64,000 nucleotides of DNA, taken from positions 137,816,171 to 137,880,170 of the forward strand of contig JAQMRL010000002.1 of NCBI GenBank assembly GCA_035578175.1, given 5' to 3'. Below the pieces are notes generated by a model. The model saw only the letters and a program-made list of their open reading frames with translations, was not told the DNA's origin and did no database searches. Below, piece after piece: positions 27,561 through 40,800 of this stretch (within the stretch, counting starts at the first letter, position 1; each line of letters opens with the position of its first letter). This DNA is from Catonia carolina (Eukaryota; Arthropoda; Insecta; Hemiptera; Achilidae). Position numbers and translations under genes: made by a program.

Positions 27561-28182
27561 ATGTTATCTTATTAACTCTGATTTTAGTTCAGGTAAAAAA
27601 AGTAAAAATTATATTTTTCCTAATACTATATGTTTTCAGATCTGAAATTTTGGTAATGTGGATTACATTAGTTCTTTCACAAGCAGGAATGTAGATATTT
27701 GAGATTATATAGGTATACCTTGGACAATTTGAATTAGCACAAGCAGTTTCAGTGTTTATCTACTCCACTCTTCGACCCTCACCATGCAACCACGGTACAG
27801 TCACAGAAGTATACAATCGCTACTGTAATGTGCGACTCACGCAAGGTCACTACACTTTGTTTTCACTGTTGTTATAAATAACGCACATGATGTGACCAAT
27901 TTGTTTTCATTTATGATTTTCTGTTCATTATAATATTCAGACCAATATGTTTAGTTAGTTGCGTGCATTTGTAGAGTATAGTTCAGTGAATTTTTGCATT
28001 TTAGTTCTTGTAATTTATAATTTAATTTTTTACTGGGAAAAATTAAATACATATTTTAAAATGAATTAATTATTTGTATGTTTGTACATTGAAATAAGGT
28101 TGTAGGCATTTGCGTACATTAAAATTTGTAGACCTTGTTGAAAGAATAGGTTATGGATATACTTTACGTGGAACTGTGTGTA
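27561..28182. other. No recognised feature
   Basis: AT-rich sequence downstream of WRNIP1. I see no domain-bearing frame and no repeat shared with the rest of the window. Confidence 0.4.
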
Positions 28183-28621
28183 CACGTAGAGCAAGATTTG
28201 TGCCAGTTCGAATTGTCCACAGTACAATAAGACAGTTTATTATACAATACAAATTAAATATCTAGAATGAAAAGACTAGAGGTCTTTTAACATGTGATGA
28301 AACGTGGTTTTTTACTTATGATCCGGAAACGAAGTGCCAATCCATGCACTGGAAGAGCCGAACTTTACCGAGAGCCAAAAAAGCTCGAATGAGCAAGTCA
28401 AAATTTAAAGCAATAATGATTGTTTTTTTTTATATCCATGGGATTGTGTACCTTCACTGGGTTCCTGAAGGTCAAACAATTAATCATAGTTTACAATTAA
28501 TCACGTAGTCAACAATTAATCACGTACAGCAAGAGTTGTGCCAGTTCGAATTGTCCACAGTATAAGAAGACAGTTTATTATACAATACAAATTAAATATC
28601 TAGAATGAAAAGACCAGAGGT
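28183..28621 (+). repeat. 101-bp direct duplication around a mariner core fragment
   Basis: 28183-28283 and 28521-28621 match (GTGCCAGTTCGAATTGTCCA, ATTATACAATACAAATTAAA). Between them 28290-28487 is a piece of mariner transposase from the first catalytic Asp region ([14 protein letters not shown]) to [19 protein letters not shown], of the same family as 25267 and 28946. Confidence 0.65.
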
Positions 28622-28803
28622 ATACTCAAGGAACTTTGAGGTAAATTTCTACGAGGATACTAAGACAATATCACTGAACTGTAGTAGTTTTATACATGGA
28701 TGTAATTTGAAATGCATAACAAATTTAAAGAGTGAAGCACTTCAAGGAATTAGTTTCACTTTGTAAATCAATAATCATGATGATAACAATATAAGATCAA
28801 TTT

Positions 28804-28898
28804 TTACTCATCAAAAAATGTTACATCCTCCATTCCTTCTGGCATATAATGTAAATTTGATTCAGATTTTTGTTTCATATTGTATCCTTTACTGTACC
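28804..28898 (-). CDS. WRNIP1: WRNIP1 last coding exon (exon 9), reached through a GC-AG intron
   Basis: The acceptor ttattacag on the minus strand opens 31 codons including the stop TAA at 28804-28806, reading GYSKGYN and then a short tail ending TFFDE. This matches the family C-terminus (GYGKGYKYN in human). It joins exon 8 in frame only if exon 8 ends after TTA-G, which makes the donor GCAAGT, the usual form of a GC-AG intron. The exon lies 47 bp from a rearranged mariner that starts at 28946. Confidence 0.85.
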
Positions 28899-31800
28899 CT
28901 GTAATAAAAAAAAACTTAAATTAATCACAAAATACTAACTAAATACGAGGTGTGGCTATTAAATAACGAGACTGACGTTGTAAAAAAAATTTATTTTTAT
29001 TTTATATATATAATCACTTATTGTCACCTTCAATATACACTCCTTCTCTATCCCTACAACGCTCCATGAAAATTTTCCATTGTTGGAAACAGTGCTGGAA
29101 GTCATCTTCTGTCAGCTCCTTTAGAACATGTGCTGCTCAAAAATGTTTGAAATGAAGCTCGCAAAAATGTTTGTACTGACACTTTGTACGCGATTGAAAA
29201 TGACCCAAATTTTTTGGAAATGATAATAACATGTGATGAAACGTGGTTTTTTACTTATGATCCGGAAATGAAGCGCCAATCCGTGCACTGGAAGAGCCAA
29301 ACTTTACCGAGAGCCAAAAAAGCTCGAATGAGCAAGTCAAAATTTAAAGCAATAATGATTGTTTTTTTTTTTGATATCCATGGGATTGTGTACCTTCACT
29401 GGGTTCCTGAAGGTCAAACAATTAATCAATATTACTACCTTGGGGTACTCTCTAAACTACGTCAAAGAGTAAGGAAAAAACGCCCCGAAATGTGGAAGGA
29501 CAAATCATGGGTTTGCCACAAAGACAATGCGCCAGCTCATTCCGTGTTTTCTGTCAAGAGGTTCCTAGCCAAGTACAGCATCTCAGTGTTAGAATATCCA
29601 CCTTATTCACCAGATCTTGCACCATGTGACTTCTACCTGTTCCCTAAGGTGAAATCTGCATTAAAAGGGACAAGAATTAAGTCTGTGGAAGCTGTAAAAG
29701 AGAAAGCGGCATGTACAAAGGATGCCAGAGGCACGTATCCCCAGACAGTACTTGGACATGGAGGTATCTGGAAAGAGACCCGTTGGACGTCCCAGAAGAA
29801 GATGGACTGACCAAATAAGGGATGATCTCCTAACAAAAGGAATGACACTACAGGATATCAGAATACAAAAGGTATATCAAGATGGAGATAGATGGAGGCA
29901 TATCGTCCACTCAAATCCTACCCGGCCTGCTGGAAGGATACCCAGATGATGATGATGATGATGATGATGAATAAGTGATTATAAATACAATAAATTTTTT
30001 TTTTTTTTTTTTTTTTAGCTTTTATTTGTTATCAGGAACTGTACATTGCTGACAACTACCCAATTTGATCGCTGTACTTTTTTTTTTTTAACGCGGATTA
30101 GACATGAGTTTGAACAGGGACCCCCAGTAGAGTTTGTTCATGGATGGCTGTCAGCTGGTCACCATACAAAGTCGCTTGCCCAATCGGTGAAACTTAACAA
30201 ATAATAGCGACTTTCTACCAGCTGACTGACTGGGCTGGCCCGAAGGCCTCACAATAAAAATAAAATTTTTAAGTCAGTCTCATTATTTAATAGCCACACC
30301 TAGTATATTATTTTATTTAGTAGAAAGTTACAAAGTTACAGATCTTGGTTTAATACTTGACAGACTCCTTACGTAGAAAACACACAATCCACTTGTCAGA
30401 GCAATCTTGTAGACTCATGTTTTCGCGTGTTGTATGGTGTCTAGGGTTGCACATTCTTGCTACCACTACACCTAAAAGTCATCTTGTACAAATCTCTAGT
30501 TCGCCTGATTTGGCTAACCGGTGTGTTGATCTTTGGAGCATGTCTCTACACAATTTTACATGGTCTTCAATGGCACCAGTCGAATTTTCTTAAAAGAATG
30601 GCAAATGCACTTTTTTATGCGACAAACATTACAATTCATTATTTTCATGTTGCAACTAGTGACAGGGCTTATATAACATAACAGGAGCAATGACATGATT
30701 ACCGGATTGAGCCAGTTATCATGAAAACAGGTTACTAAAACCGCCCTGTTATTTTAATAACACCAAGTTAGCTGTCACTTTATAACACCATGATTCAAAG
30801 CAATTTAATAAACTGATGTACGAATGACACTTGTCTGACTGTTATAACAGGATAAGACTGTTAAAACTAAATGAAGTTATCAATAACCTTTTCATCTAAT
30901 AACACCACTTTTGAGTTTAACTATGTCATAATACTTATTAATACAAACTCAAGGGCGGCAAATCTCACTGAACCTCTCATGGACACAAAGTTAAGACAAA
31001 CGGCACTATTTCCTGTAACGAAATATAACCTTGGCAAACCAAATGTATTTTTCATTAACACAAGGGTGGCCAATCGTGCTGAATCATTCACGGACACACA
31101 GCAAGGCACTATAGTTACTAAACAGGGTAATTATAAATGAAATAGACAGTTTCGATAGCTTATAGAAAATTTATTTTTAAAAATTTAAGAAAATTACTTA
31201 CATGATCATATAGAAGAATTCATTAAGTTTTTATTGAAAATATTTACAGATGTTCAATGTGTGCACCATTTGTAACACGACAGATATCAATACGGTAGTC
31301 GAATTCTTCCCACACACGATTAAGTATATGATGGTCAACTGTGGCAAGAGCATTTGCGATACGTTGTTTTAGATCATCAATACCTACAGGAAGCGGTGGT
31401 ACAAAAACTTTGCCTTTTACATAACCCCATAAGAAAAAGTCGCCGGGCGTTAAGTCTGGACTACGAGGTGGCCACAGCGAAAACACAATGTTTTCCTTAC
31501 TTCCACGGCCAATCCATCGTCTAGGAAGACGTTCATCAAGATAATTTCTGACCTGTAAGTGCCAGTGAGGCGGAGCTCCAACTTGTGTAAAAATGAAGTT
31601 ATCACTAGCTTCCTGGAGTAAAGGCATTAACCATTCATTTAAAATGTCCAGATAAATTACTCCGGTTACTGACACTTCGTGAAAGAAGAATGGCCCGTAA
31701 ACCTTTTCATGAGATAATGCACAAAAGACGTTTACTTCAGGGGAATTGTGTGTATGCTGTAAAGTTATTTTTGGGTTTTCTGTGCCCCATATTCTAACAT

Positions 31801-34800
31801 TAAGTCTATTAACTTTTCCACTAATGTGAAAATTACATTCATCACTGAAAATTAGGCGATTAAAGAATGCGTCATCATTTTCAACACAATGTTGCATCTC
31901 AAGACAAATTTTTTTATGTACGACTTTATCACTGGTATTTAAACTTTGTACTAACTGCAATTTATAAGGTGTCATTTTCAAACGTTTCTGCAGAATTTTC
32001 CACACAGTTGGTTGACGAATTTCCAATATTAAACTTGCTGATCAAGTTAGTTTTCCTGGACTTCGTACATAAACATCACGAACACTATCAATTTGTTCTT
32101 CTGTAACAGAAGGTCTTCCAGTACTCTTCCTTTTACACAGACATCCACTGTTTTCAAAATGTTTATACCAGTCATAGATTGATTGGCTTGTTGGTGGTGG
32201 TTTACCATATCTTGTTCTGAAATGACATTGCACAACTGTAACCGAGTTTGTTTTGGCTAATTCAAGAACACAATAAGCTTTCTCCACTTGAGTAGCGGCC
32301 ATTTTGCTAGACTGGTCATTGTAACAGCAGCCCACAACATATTGCTAGCAACATTTGTACAAACATAAACTTTAAAAAATTCCCTACAAACCTATATCAC
32401 TTACTATATTCAAATACACCCGCAGTTTGATGTTTAAGAAGCTGTCGAAAGTGTCTATTTCATTTATAATCACCCTGTACATTGTATACCAAGCCGAGAA
32501 GTCAGCAGCCATGCATCCATGAAGGTGTCAGCAGGATTAAAGCAAGTCAATACTCAAAATGAACCATCGAGCAAGTCATGATGTCGCCGCCGCACGGTTT
32601 GTTTTGACTATCATTTTTTGTACCAATAAACTTTTGTACAAAAAAATCTATCTTGGTAAATAATTTAGTTCATTTCTTTTCCGCATGTGTCGTTTCCTAT
32701 TACCTATTACTAAATTGTATTGTAGGCAGGACAATAACCGTGTTATTTTAATAACAGGTTACAGAATTCTGATATCGAGCAGGCTATTATTTTCAGTAAC
32801 ACGTCATCAAAAAATAGCTTAATTTCCCATCACTAGCTGCAACCGGTCACTGGACTGATTTACTTTCATGTTATTCATTTTCTTCTTTTATCATATTTGC
32901 TAGTTTTATCAATAACATTGTAATAGTGATAAAATAATCAATTTTTAAATAATTGTCTTTATTCAACTATTTTGAAAATTTTTTGAATAAAAGTGAACGA
33001 ATAATTTATTCACAAACCGCATAGTTTATGTACTCTGAATAATTCAGTTGTCGAATAAATAAAATAATTTCACAGTTACCATTTATCATCAAACAAATAA
33101 TAAGTACAAATTTATTTAATGAAAAGTATTTTTTTATGAACTTGCCTAAATCCTTCATTAATTTTGTCGGTGCATTTCGAAGATGTAGAGGAACTTCAGG
33201 TAAACGACCTTTGTTTTCTAAAATAGACTGTTTAGCTCTGCTAAGAGCAACATCCACTTCACGTGATTTTGGTGCCCTGAAATTTTAAGAAAGAAAATAT
33301 TATGGCTACATAGCTTACAAATTCCATCTTTTTGGAATTAGTTTGATAAATTAATCGTTATAATATTTTTTGATAATAATTGAAACATATAATATTTTTT
33401 AAAACAGCCTTGAAGATGAACAGGTAGAATAAAAGACTAAAAAGTGCAAGGTTAAAATAAATAAACTACCATATATTTTATCCACCGCTAAAATGATATA
33501 ACCTCAAAGTACCTTGCTGTTGATTTAAAACAATTCATATATCAAAAAAATGTATAATTACTTTGTGTAATCGGTGACAATTTTTACTTTCTCTTTCCTG
33601 TATGAATATAGAGGAAGGAAAGTATTGTTTTCATGTCAATTTTTCGAAATCGAGTTTTCACTGGATCTACACGTTTTCAAACCCCCTGAACCCAAAATCG
33701 ATTTTTTTTAAGATTTCGGCTTTGCATTTTACGACAAAAGTGTATATAACCAAATTTATAGGAAATTAAAAGATCTTCAACTTTTATTGAGATCATTTTT
33801 CTCTACAGTTTACCGTGAAAGAGTGATTTTCTGTATTTTTAAGCCAAACTGAGGTCGATTTTTATTTTGCATCTTTCACTCATGATTAATATTAAGTTAT
33901 GTTTTTTGAGGTTAGTTTTTTGTTTAAATCTAATGTTTTATTACTAATGTTACGTTATATTGGTCATTATTTGAATTGGCAAAAGAAATTTGTGTGAGTT
34001 TTCACACCAGATTTTTTTTCTTTATTTCACCAGCTAATAACTTTGTTTACCCACTATGTAAACATATAAAACTAAATATCACAATAATTACGACATTCTT
34101 GTCGTTATAAATCTATGAAAATATATTTATTATGTTACTTACAGAAATACCAACAATTGAAATAAATACGTCACGTTTATTTGGAGAACAGTATATTTTC
34201 ATCCTAATAATTATTGACATTAGTTTAAACAATAACTATTTTTTACTTTAAAATACCGTATTGCATCGAATTTAAGACGCAAATTTTTTGCAATATTTTC
34301 GTTCGCAAAATCAGGGTGCGTCTTAAATTCGCTGTATTTCAATACAGGGGTTTATACCTGTTATGTATGAAGCAATTAGGCCGCTTAGGTTTACGGAACC
34401 CTTACTCACTCACTCTCACTCACAACTCACACACAAGCAGACCATGTTTTGACTTTCAATTGAAATGTAAGAAGAAAGCATTTATAATGTGTATTTGTGT
34501 GTGGTGGTAAGGGTTTACTAATGTCTCAGTGGCCAAGTTCAAACAATACATCCATGTTTGTACCGAATCCTCGTTCAATTTCCATATTTTGTATTTTTAA
34601 TTACCTAATTACGACTCTTATTGTAACTCGCAACAGGATCATCAAAGTTTTAAATATTAATTAACTGAGTTTATAAACTAACTGCAATTACTGTCATTTA
34701 TTTTAAGTAGATGTAGAACTCAACACTTTTAGCACGTAATTAACTTTTTTTTAATACCTACTTTTTGTGTACGTTAATTTTACTTTCCTTTATTTTTCCC

Positions 34801-37800
34801 ACAAAATATGATTATATTTTGGGGTGCGTCTTAAATTCGATGCAATACGGTAATTAAAAAGACAATAAAATTGGTAAACATTCCATTACTGTAATACTTG
34901 TCTGTATCTGGTCTTTAAAACGATACAAATATTAAGTACTAATTGAGTCCCAGCTCCGTGTAGTTGGGAGGAATGCAGTGCGTTGTTATAGTAGTCGGAG
35001 AATGAATGAATGATAGTAGTGTTTCACAGCTGATGCATTTGTAGTGGTAGCGTGTACTAACTAGACTAAAAACATATTCTTGTCACCCGGCGCATTAATT
35101 TAACAAATACCTACCGGGTTATTAACTTGGTCGGAATCATTTATTTAACTTACCATTTTATATCCAAACAAGTAAATAAATAATTGTAATAAATACAAAC
35201 AAATATGTTAAATACGGAAAGTTTGAAAACAAATGTTTTGTATCAGAGTAATACAAAAATCGTTCTCCCAGCATGCGTTACTCATTCATTATACCTCACC
35301 CGTAAGTGTAACCCCGCAACTACACGAAGCTGGAACTCAAGCAGTATGTTTCGTATTATGTTATTCATTAGGGGTTTGTAAATGAGAAGGTTATGTGGCA
35401 CGGAGTCAATATTTTTGTTTAGTGTAGTAGTGCTCAAACTTTCATATGAAATACATGGCTTATGGACTTTGCGTACTGCATTCTGAACGTGAAACCAACT
35501 ATAGAAACCTATTGAAATCTATTTTCAATTATCTTATTAAAATTAACAATAATCTTTTTTTAAGTAGCACCAATCTAAATTAGAAAATACAATCTCCATC
35601 TCAAAACAAAAATTACATCAAATTGCAATCAGTGTACACTATTAATGTAACCAGGCTGTCGGTGTAGTGGTCAATGCAATTGGCTTCTACGCCAGGGGTC
35701 GTCAATTACAACTACACGCTTCACAATCTGGATTAACTTCAATGTGAATAACAATCAGGCAAAAAAACAACAGAAAAAAATCTGGTGTGAAACACTCACA
35801 CAACTTTCTCTTGCCAATGCAAATAATTAACAATATAACCTGACATCAGTAATAAAACATTAGAAATAAACAAAAAAACTAATCTCAATAAACATAACCT
35901 AATTATAATCATGAGTAAAAGATGCAAAATGAAAATCAACCTCAGATTGGCTTAAAAATACGGAAAATCAATCTTTCACGCTAAACTAGGCTCTGTAGAG
36001 AAAAATGCTTTAATTAAAGTAGTAGATCTTTTAATTTCCTAAAAATTTGAATATATATATATACACTTTTGTCGTAAAATGCATACTAAGGCCGAAATTT
36101 TAAAAAAATCAGTTTTTCACACGTTTTCATAAGAAAAATACAGAAAATAGCTAATTACCGCTAAACTAAGTGTTATACAAAAAAATGTTTAAAATAAAAG
36201 TTGTAAGATTTTAAATCCTCTACAACTTTATAAATTTTTGCACTAAAATGCATATTAAAACCACAATCTTAAAAAAACAATTTATTTACGTGAAAACAGC
36301 CTCACCAAGAATTTCAGCAAACATGGCACCTACCCTATCTTGTAGAGCATAAAAAATTTAGTAAACCAGGCGATTTTTAAAAAAATTGTAGGACCCGTTT
36401 TTGAGAAAATTGTAAAAAAGTGGAAAATTACATGAATAAACTACTACTTCCGGTTGACCAATTTTGGTGAAAATGTTCGTGTCGGGTCCGGTAGTGGTAT
36501 GTAACTTAAGTTTCAAGTTCGTACGATGTTCCGTTCTTGAGATATTCTGTTCACACACACACAGACCAATCGCTAAAAACATGTTTTTTGGATTCAGGGG
36601 GTCTGAAAACTTGAGTTCGAAAAATCGACATGAAAACAAAACTACCCTTCCTATATATTCATAAAGGCAAGAGAAAGTAAAATCACTACTCAGGATATGA
36701 TTCAAAACTATAAAATAAATTCAACTGGTTATATTTTAGTAAGTGAACGAAGAGGCAGTAAATTCTTCTGTATAAAATTTAGTATTTGAGTATATAATTT
36801 GATTTACTGCCACGCATGTAGCTTAGCATTTGTAGCTGGTATTATTACATGAACATGAATCTGCATTGCAATTATTTAAAAAAAAATTCAAAACAATTTT
36901 GTTTATAATTACCTAGCTAAATAAATAGCAGTCTGTGCTAGAAGAATACCACATTCTGGCATTCCAATTAATTGGCATCCTTGCATTGCGGATACTGCAA
37001 GTGATAATGCTGAAGGGTCAGCCAATCCTGTGAATAGAATAAAATATTAATAAATTTCCTTAACATACAAAATATAAAAACATTTTAATATTTAATACAT
37101 TTAGTAAACATTTTACTATTAGAAATTTTAATAAAATCAGTAAATTTTTTTAAAATTATTAATTATATCAATAAAATTACTGAAAAACCTGGTGTGAAAC
37201 ACACACATGACTTCCTCTTGCCAATGTAAATAAACCCCAAATAACCTAAATTGAATGATTAGTAAACAATGTAAAATGAAAATTAGCTTTTGTTTGACTT
37301 AAGTACAAGGTGGTAATCACTAATTGACATTGAAATATACTCTGTAGAAGAAAATGCTTGAAATAAAAGTTATAGGTTTTTATTTCCTATAACTTAAATT
37401 ATTATACACACATTTTTCATAAAATGCATACTTAGGTTGCAATATTAAAATAATTTCATTTTTTAACTGATTTTGATGAAAAAATATACAGAAAATCATT
37501 GGTACTAAACTAAGCTTTGTACAAAAATATGTTTTAAATAAAAGTTGTAGGTTTTTAACTCTACAACTTTAATTATATACACTTTTGCCCTAGCATGTAT
37601 ATTAAGGCTGCGATCTTAAAAAACATAATTTTTCCTACATGAGCATACGCTCCCAAGAATTTCAGCAGACATGGAACGTATCCTATCTTATAAAGCATAA
37701 AAAATATAGTAGAAAAGGTGATTAAAAAATATATTAGAAGCAGTTTTTGAGAAAATTGCACAAATAAATTATTACTTTTGGTTGACTGATTTTGACGAAA

Positions 37801-40800
37801 ATGTTTATGTCGAGTCCCATAGTGGTACTATGTCTAACTTGAGTCTAAGGCTGCTCTCACACCAGTGAAACTCAACCTCGACTGGAAAACGAGTCATGTC
37901 GTGTATGTTCGCACATCGAGGAGACTCGACCTCTATGCAACTGTTTAACCTTTTCTTCGAATCCACCTGCAGTTTGCAAAATGTCAAGTGATGAAGAAGA
38001 TGTAATCATTGCCTATTACTATTTAAGAAGAAAACAGGAAAAAACCGCAGCTGTTGGATATTACCGTATTATAAGTAATAATTGTAATAGAGGAGCGAAT
38101 GTGTGTGTCCAGGAACTGTGATGAAAACAAATTTAAGTCTTTTTATCTGATGCCAAAAGAAAGGTAATGTCTCGCCTAGAATATTCTGTCAAATTAAAAT
38201 TGTACAGCAACAGATATTTTTCAACTTCAAGCACAATGGCTACGTTGGCTGCTTCGTCTGCCATGATTATATGCGACTGGTCGAGCAGATGTTGGACAAG
38301 CTGAGTCGCATGCCATCGGTTCGATCGAGGTCGTACTGGTGGGAGGGCAAACATATAAATGTAAGGGTAAGACTTGTATCGAACATCGAGTCGAGATCAA
38401 GTTGCAGTCGAGTTTCACCAGTGTGAGAGTGGCCTAAGTTTCAGCTTCATACTATATTCCGTACTTGAGATATTTTGTTCACACACAGACCAATCGTAAA
38501 AACAATTTTTTTGGGTTCAGGGGGTCTGCAAATGTGAATATCCGGTGAAAATTGATTTTGAAAAATCAACATGAAAACAATACTTTCCTTCTATGTATAC
38601 CATGCTTCCCAACAAATCTGATATTCGTCCCTCCAATGGTAAACTCGCGAATGTGCAAATTCTCGGTTTTACAGGAGTGGAAAAAACAAATTCAATGCTT
38701 TCTTCTTTAACACACATCGTGTATTTTCATAACTTTACAAAGGCTGTATCTCCCTAACCAAACAAGATACATATTCGCGAGTTTACTACAACATGCGATG
38801 AATTGTATACATCACCATGCACTAACAAACTCATATTCGTAAAATTTGCACATTCGCAAATTTACCATTGGAGGGACGATATCAGGAAATAACATTGGGC
38901 ATGTACTGACACATTAATCTTATTATAAGGGTGTAACTTACTTTTATTACCCCAGTCATTAGGAAACAGAATAAAAATGAGTCTACAAAGGATTATAATA
39001 ACTAATAATTTAATTATTAGTATATAAAGACAAAAATGTTATTCAATTTAGACATTACTTACATAAGAGAAATATTCACTTCCATTGTTGTCTAAACATT
39101 AGCCGAGCGTGTAAAGTAGTCAGTTTATTTTAATTTTTGATATTATGAAACAAGAGGCCATGAGTTTGAATCCCACACATTATTTATATTTTTTTCTTTT
39201 TGTTTTTAGCTAAATAATTTAACTTAATAAACAAAAATCTTTACTAGTTATTTATATTCTGTTAATTTAAAAATTATAATTATAATTTTTTTAATTAAAT
39301 TATAATTTCAAATGTTTTTCATTATTCAATTAATAATAATCAATGATCAAATTAACAAAAAGAATTAAAAAAGTCCTAACCGGCAATATTAAAAAAAAAA
39401 CATGTAATTAATGACAACTGTGAAATTAATTTGTTTTATTTAAATTAATGCTAATGGATAAACAATATTATTTGTACTTCTATTTGGTGTATAAATATAT
39501 AAATTGTTTAATTTTCACCAATTAAAAGAAAAGTAAAGAAACATGGAACTTTACTTTTATAAAATAGTCAACAATACATAACCTCGTAACAAAACATAAC
39601 CTCGAACTCGCCTCAATGTTTTTCTACATAGTTCACAAAATATCCGGTAGATTTTGCTGGAAGCATTTTTTATCTAACCTCATAACAGCCTTAATGTAGG
39701 ATATAAACATTATTTTCAACCCATTTATGGCCAACTTTTTAAGGGTTTCAATAGCCTAAAACCTGCACCGGCATCATAGTTAAACATAAAAAAAAACTGC
39801 ATGAAAATCGGTTCAGTAATTTAGAAGATAAGGGGAACATACATGCATACATACAACATACATCAAATTTTATATATACAGTGAAATCTCTCTATTGCGG
39901 AACTCTATATAGCGGAAATCTCTCTTTAGCGGCATTATTTGCCGACCCCGACCCTTTCGTATACTACAATAATGTATTTAACTCTCGTTATAGCGGCACA
40001 AAAATCTCTCTATAGCGGCAAAACAATATCTTCAGTATATGGATTTAGACGCCTATGTAGGGGCAGACAATGACTTAGCCTCTTCAGCAGATGTTGGCGA
40101 TGATGCAATAATCGAAAATGTTTTAGCCCAAAACAACGAGCAAGAAAGTGAAGATGACGATGAAATGGAAACAGAAATGTTGTCCCTTCAAGTAAACAGG
40201 CACTAGACGCTATTCTTGTTGTTTCCACGTACTGTCATTGCCAACATGTAAATGAAAATTTACAAGTTTTAAACATTGAAAATGAGATTGAAGACATGTT
40301 TTATGAATTGAAAACAAAACAAAATTTACAACTTATATTACGAAATGAAATGTACTTCACAGTCATTGTTTCCTTAATAACGAAAAAATATATACTGTAG
40401 GCCTACTGTGTATTTTTTGTGTTTGTGTAGCCTATATTTTATGAGATTTAAATTGTATGTATCCTATGTTTATTACTGTTCAGTGAAAAACGGGTTCAGT
40501 GCTAATTAATTTTAGGCTATCTATTACGTTATGTACTGTATGAATGATTATTGAAAAAAGTTCAATACGAAAAGTGAAATTCTACTGTTAAACATTATAA
40601 CACAACATCTAATAAAACCAGTTTGTATCCAAATTTCTTGTTAAGTTAATAATTTACACTTTATGTAATTAATTTAAATATCTCACTGTATTGAAGTAAT
40701 CTACTGTATATTTATAACATTCGTCATAAAATTATCTATTCAGTAGTTTTTCAAAAACTTATTCCATGCACCATTTACATACGTATATAAGTTATTTTGT

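Larger units (their letters stand above)
28946..30303 (+). mobile_element. Rearranged mariner-like element C, in WRNIP1 intron 8
   Basis: Termini CGAGGTGTGGCTATTAAATA and its mirror, flanked by TA. The left 185 bp is a 3' end in minus orientation; at about 29135 it switches to plus-strand transposase core (CTCGCAAAAATGTTTGTACT), the same switch point as in element B. The frame 29184-29810 keeps CDETW, KDNAPAH and [11 protein letters not shown], so the DDD residues remain, but no helix-turn-helix. After GCATGT (29714) a LINE tail and a SINE-like insertion break it. Confidence 0.8.
30657..32835. mobile_element. hAT-like element carrying a nested Tc1/mariner
   Basis: Ends TAGTGACAGGG and CCCATCACTA are short inverted repeats flanked by GTTGCAAC (30649-30656) and GCTGCAAC (32836-32843), an 8-bp duplication with one mismatch. 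Without the nested element at 31123-32477 it would be about 0.8 kb, with no transposase. Confidence 0.55.

Noticed and set aside
33006..33145. Continuation of WRNIP1 exon 8 to a stop in the intron
   Set aside because: The read-through peptide ([11 protein letters not shown]...) does not match the family, whereas the GC donor and the exon at 28804 do.
40010..40228. 72-codon minus-strand frame, also at 58328-58546
   Set aside because: It is the antisense shadow of the Tigger C-terminal tail in both copies.
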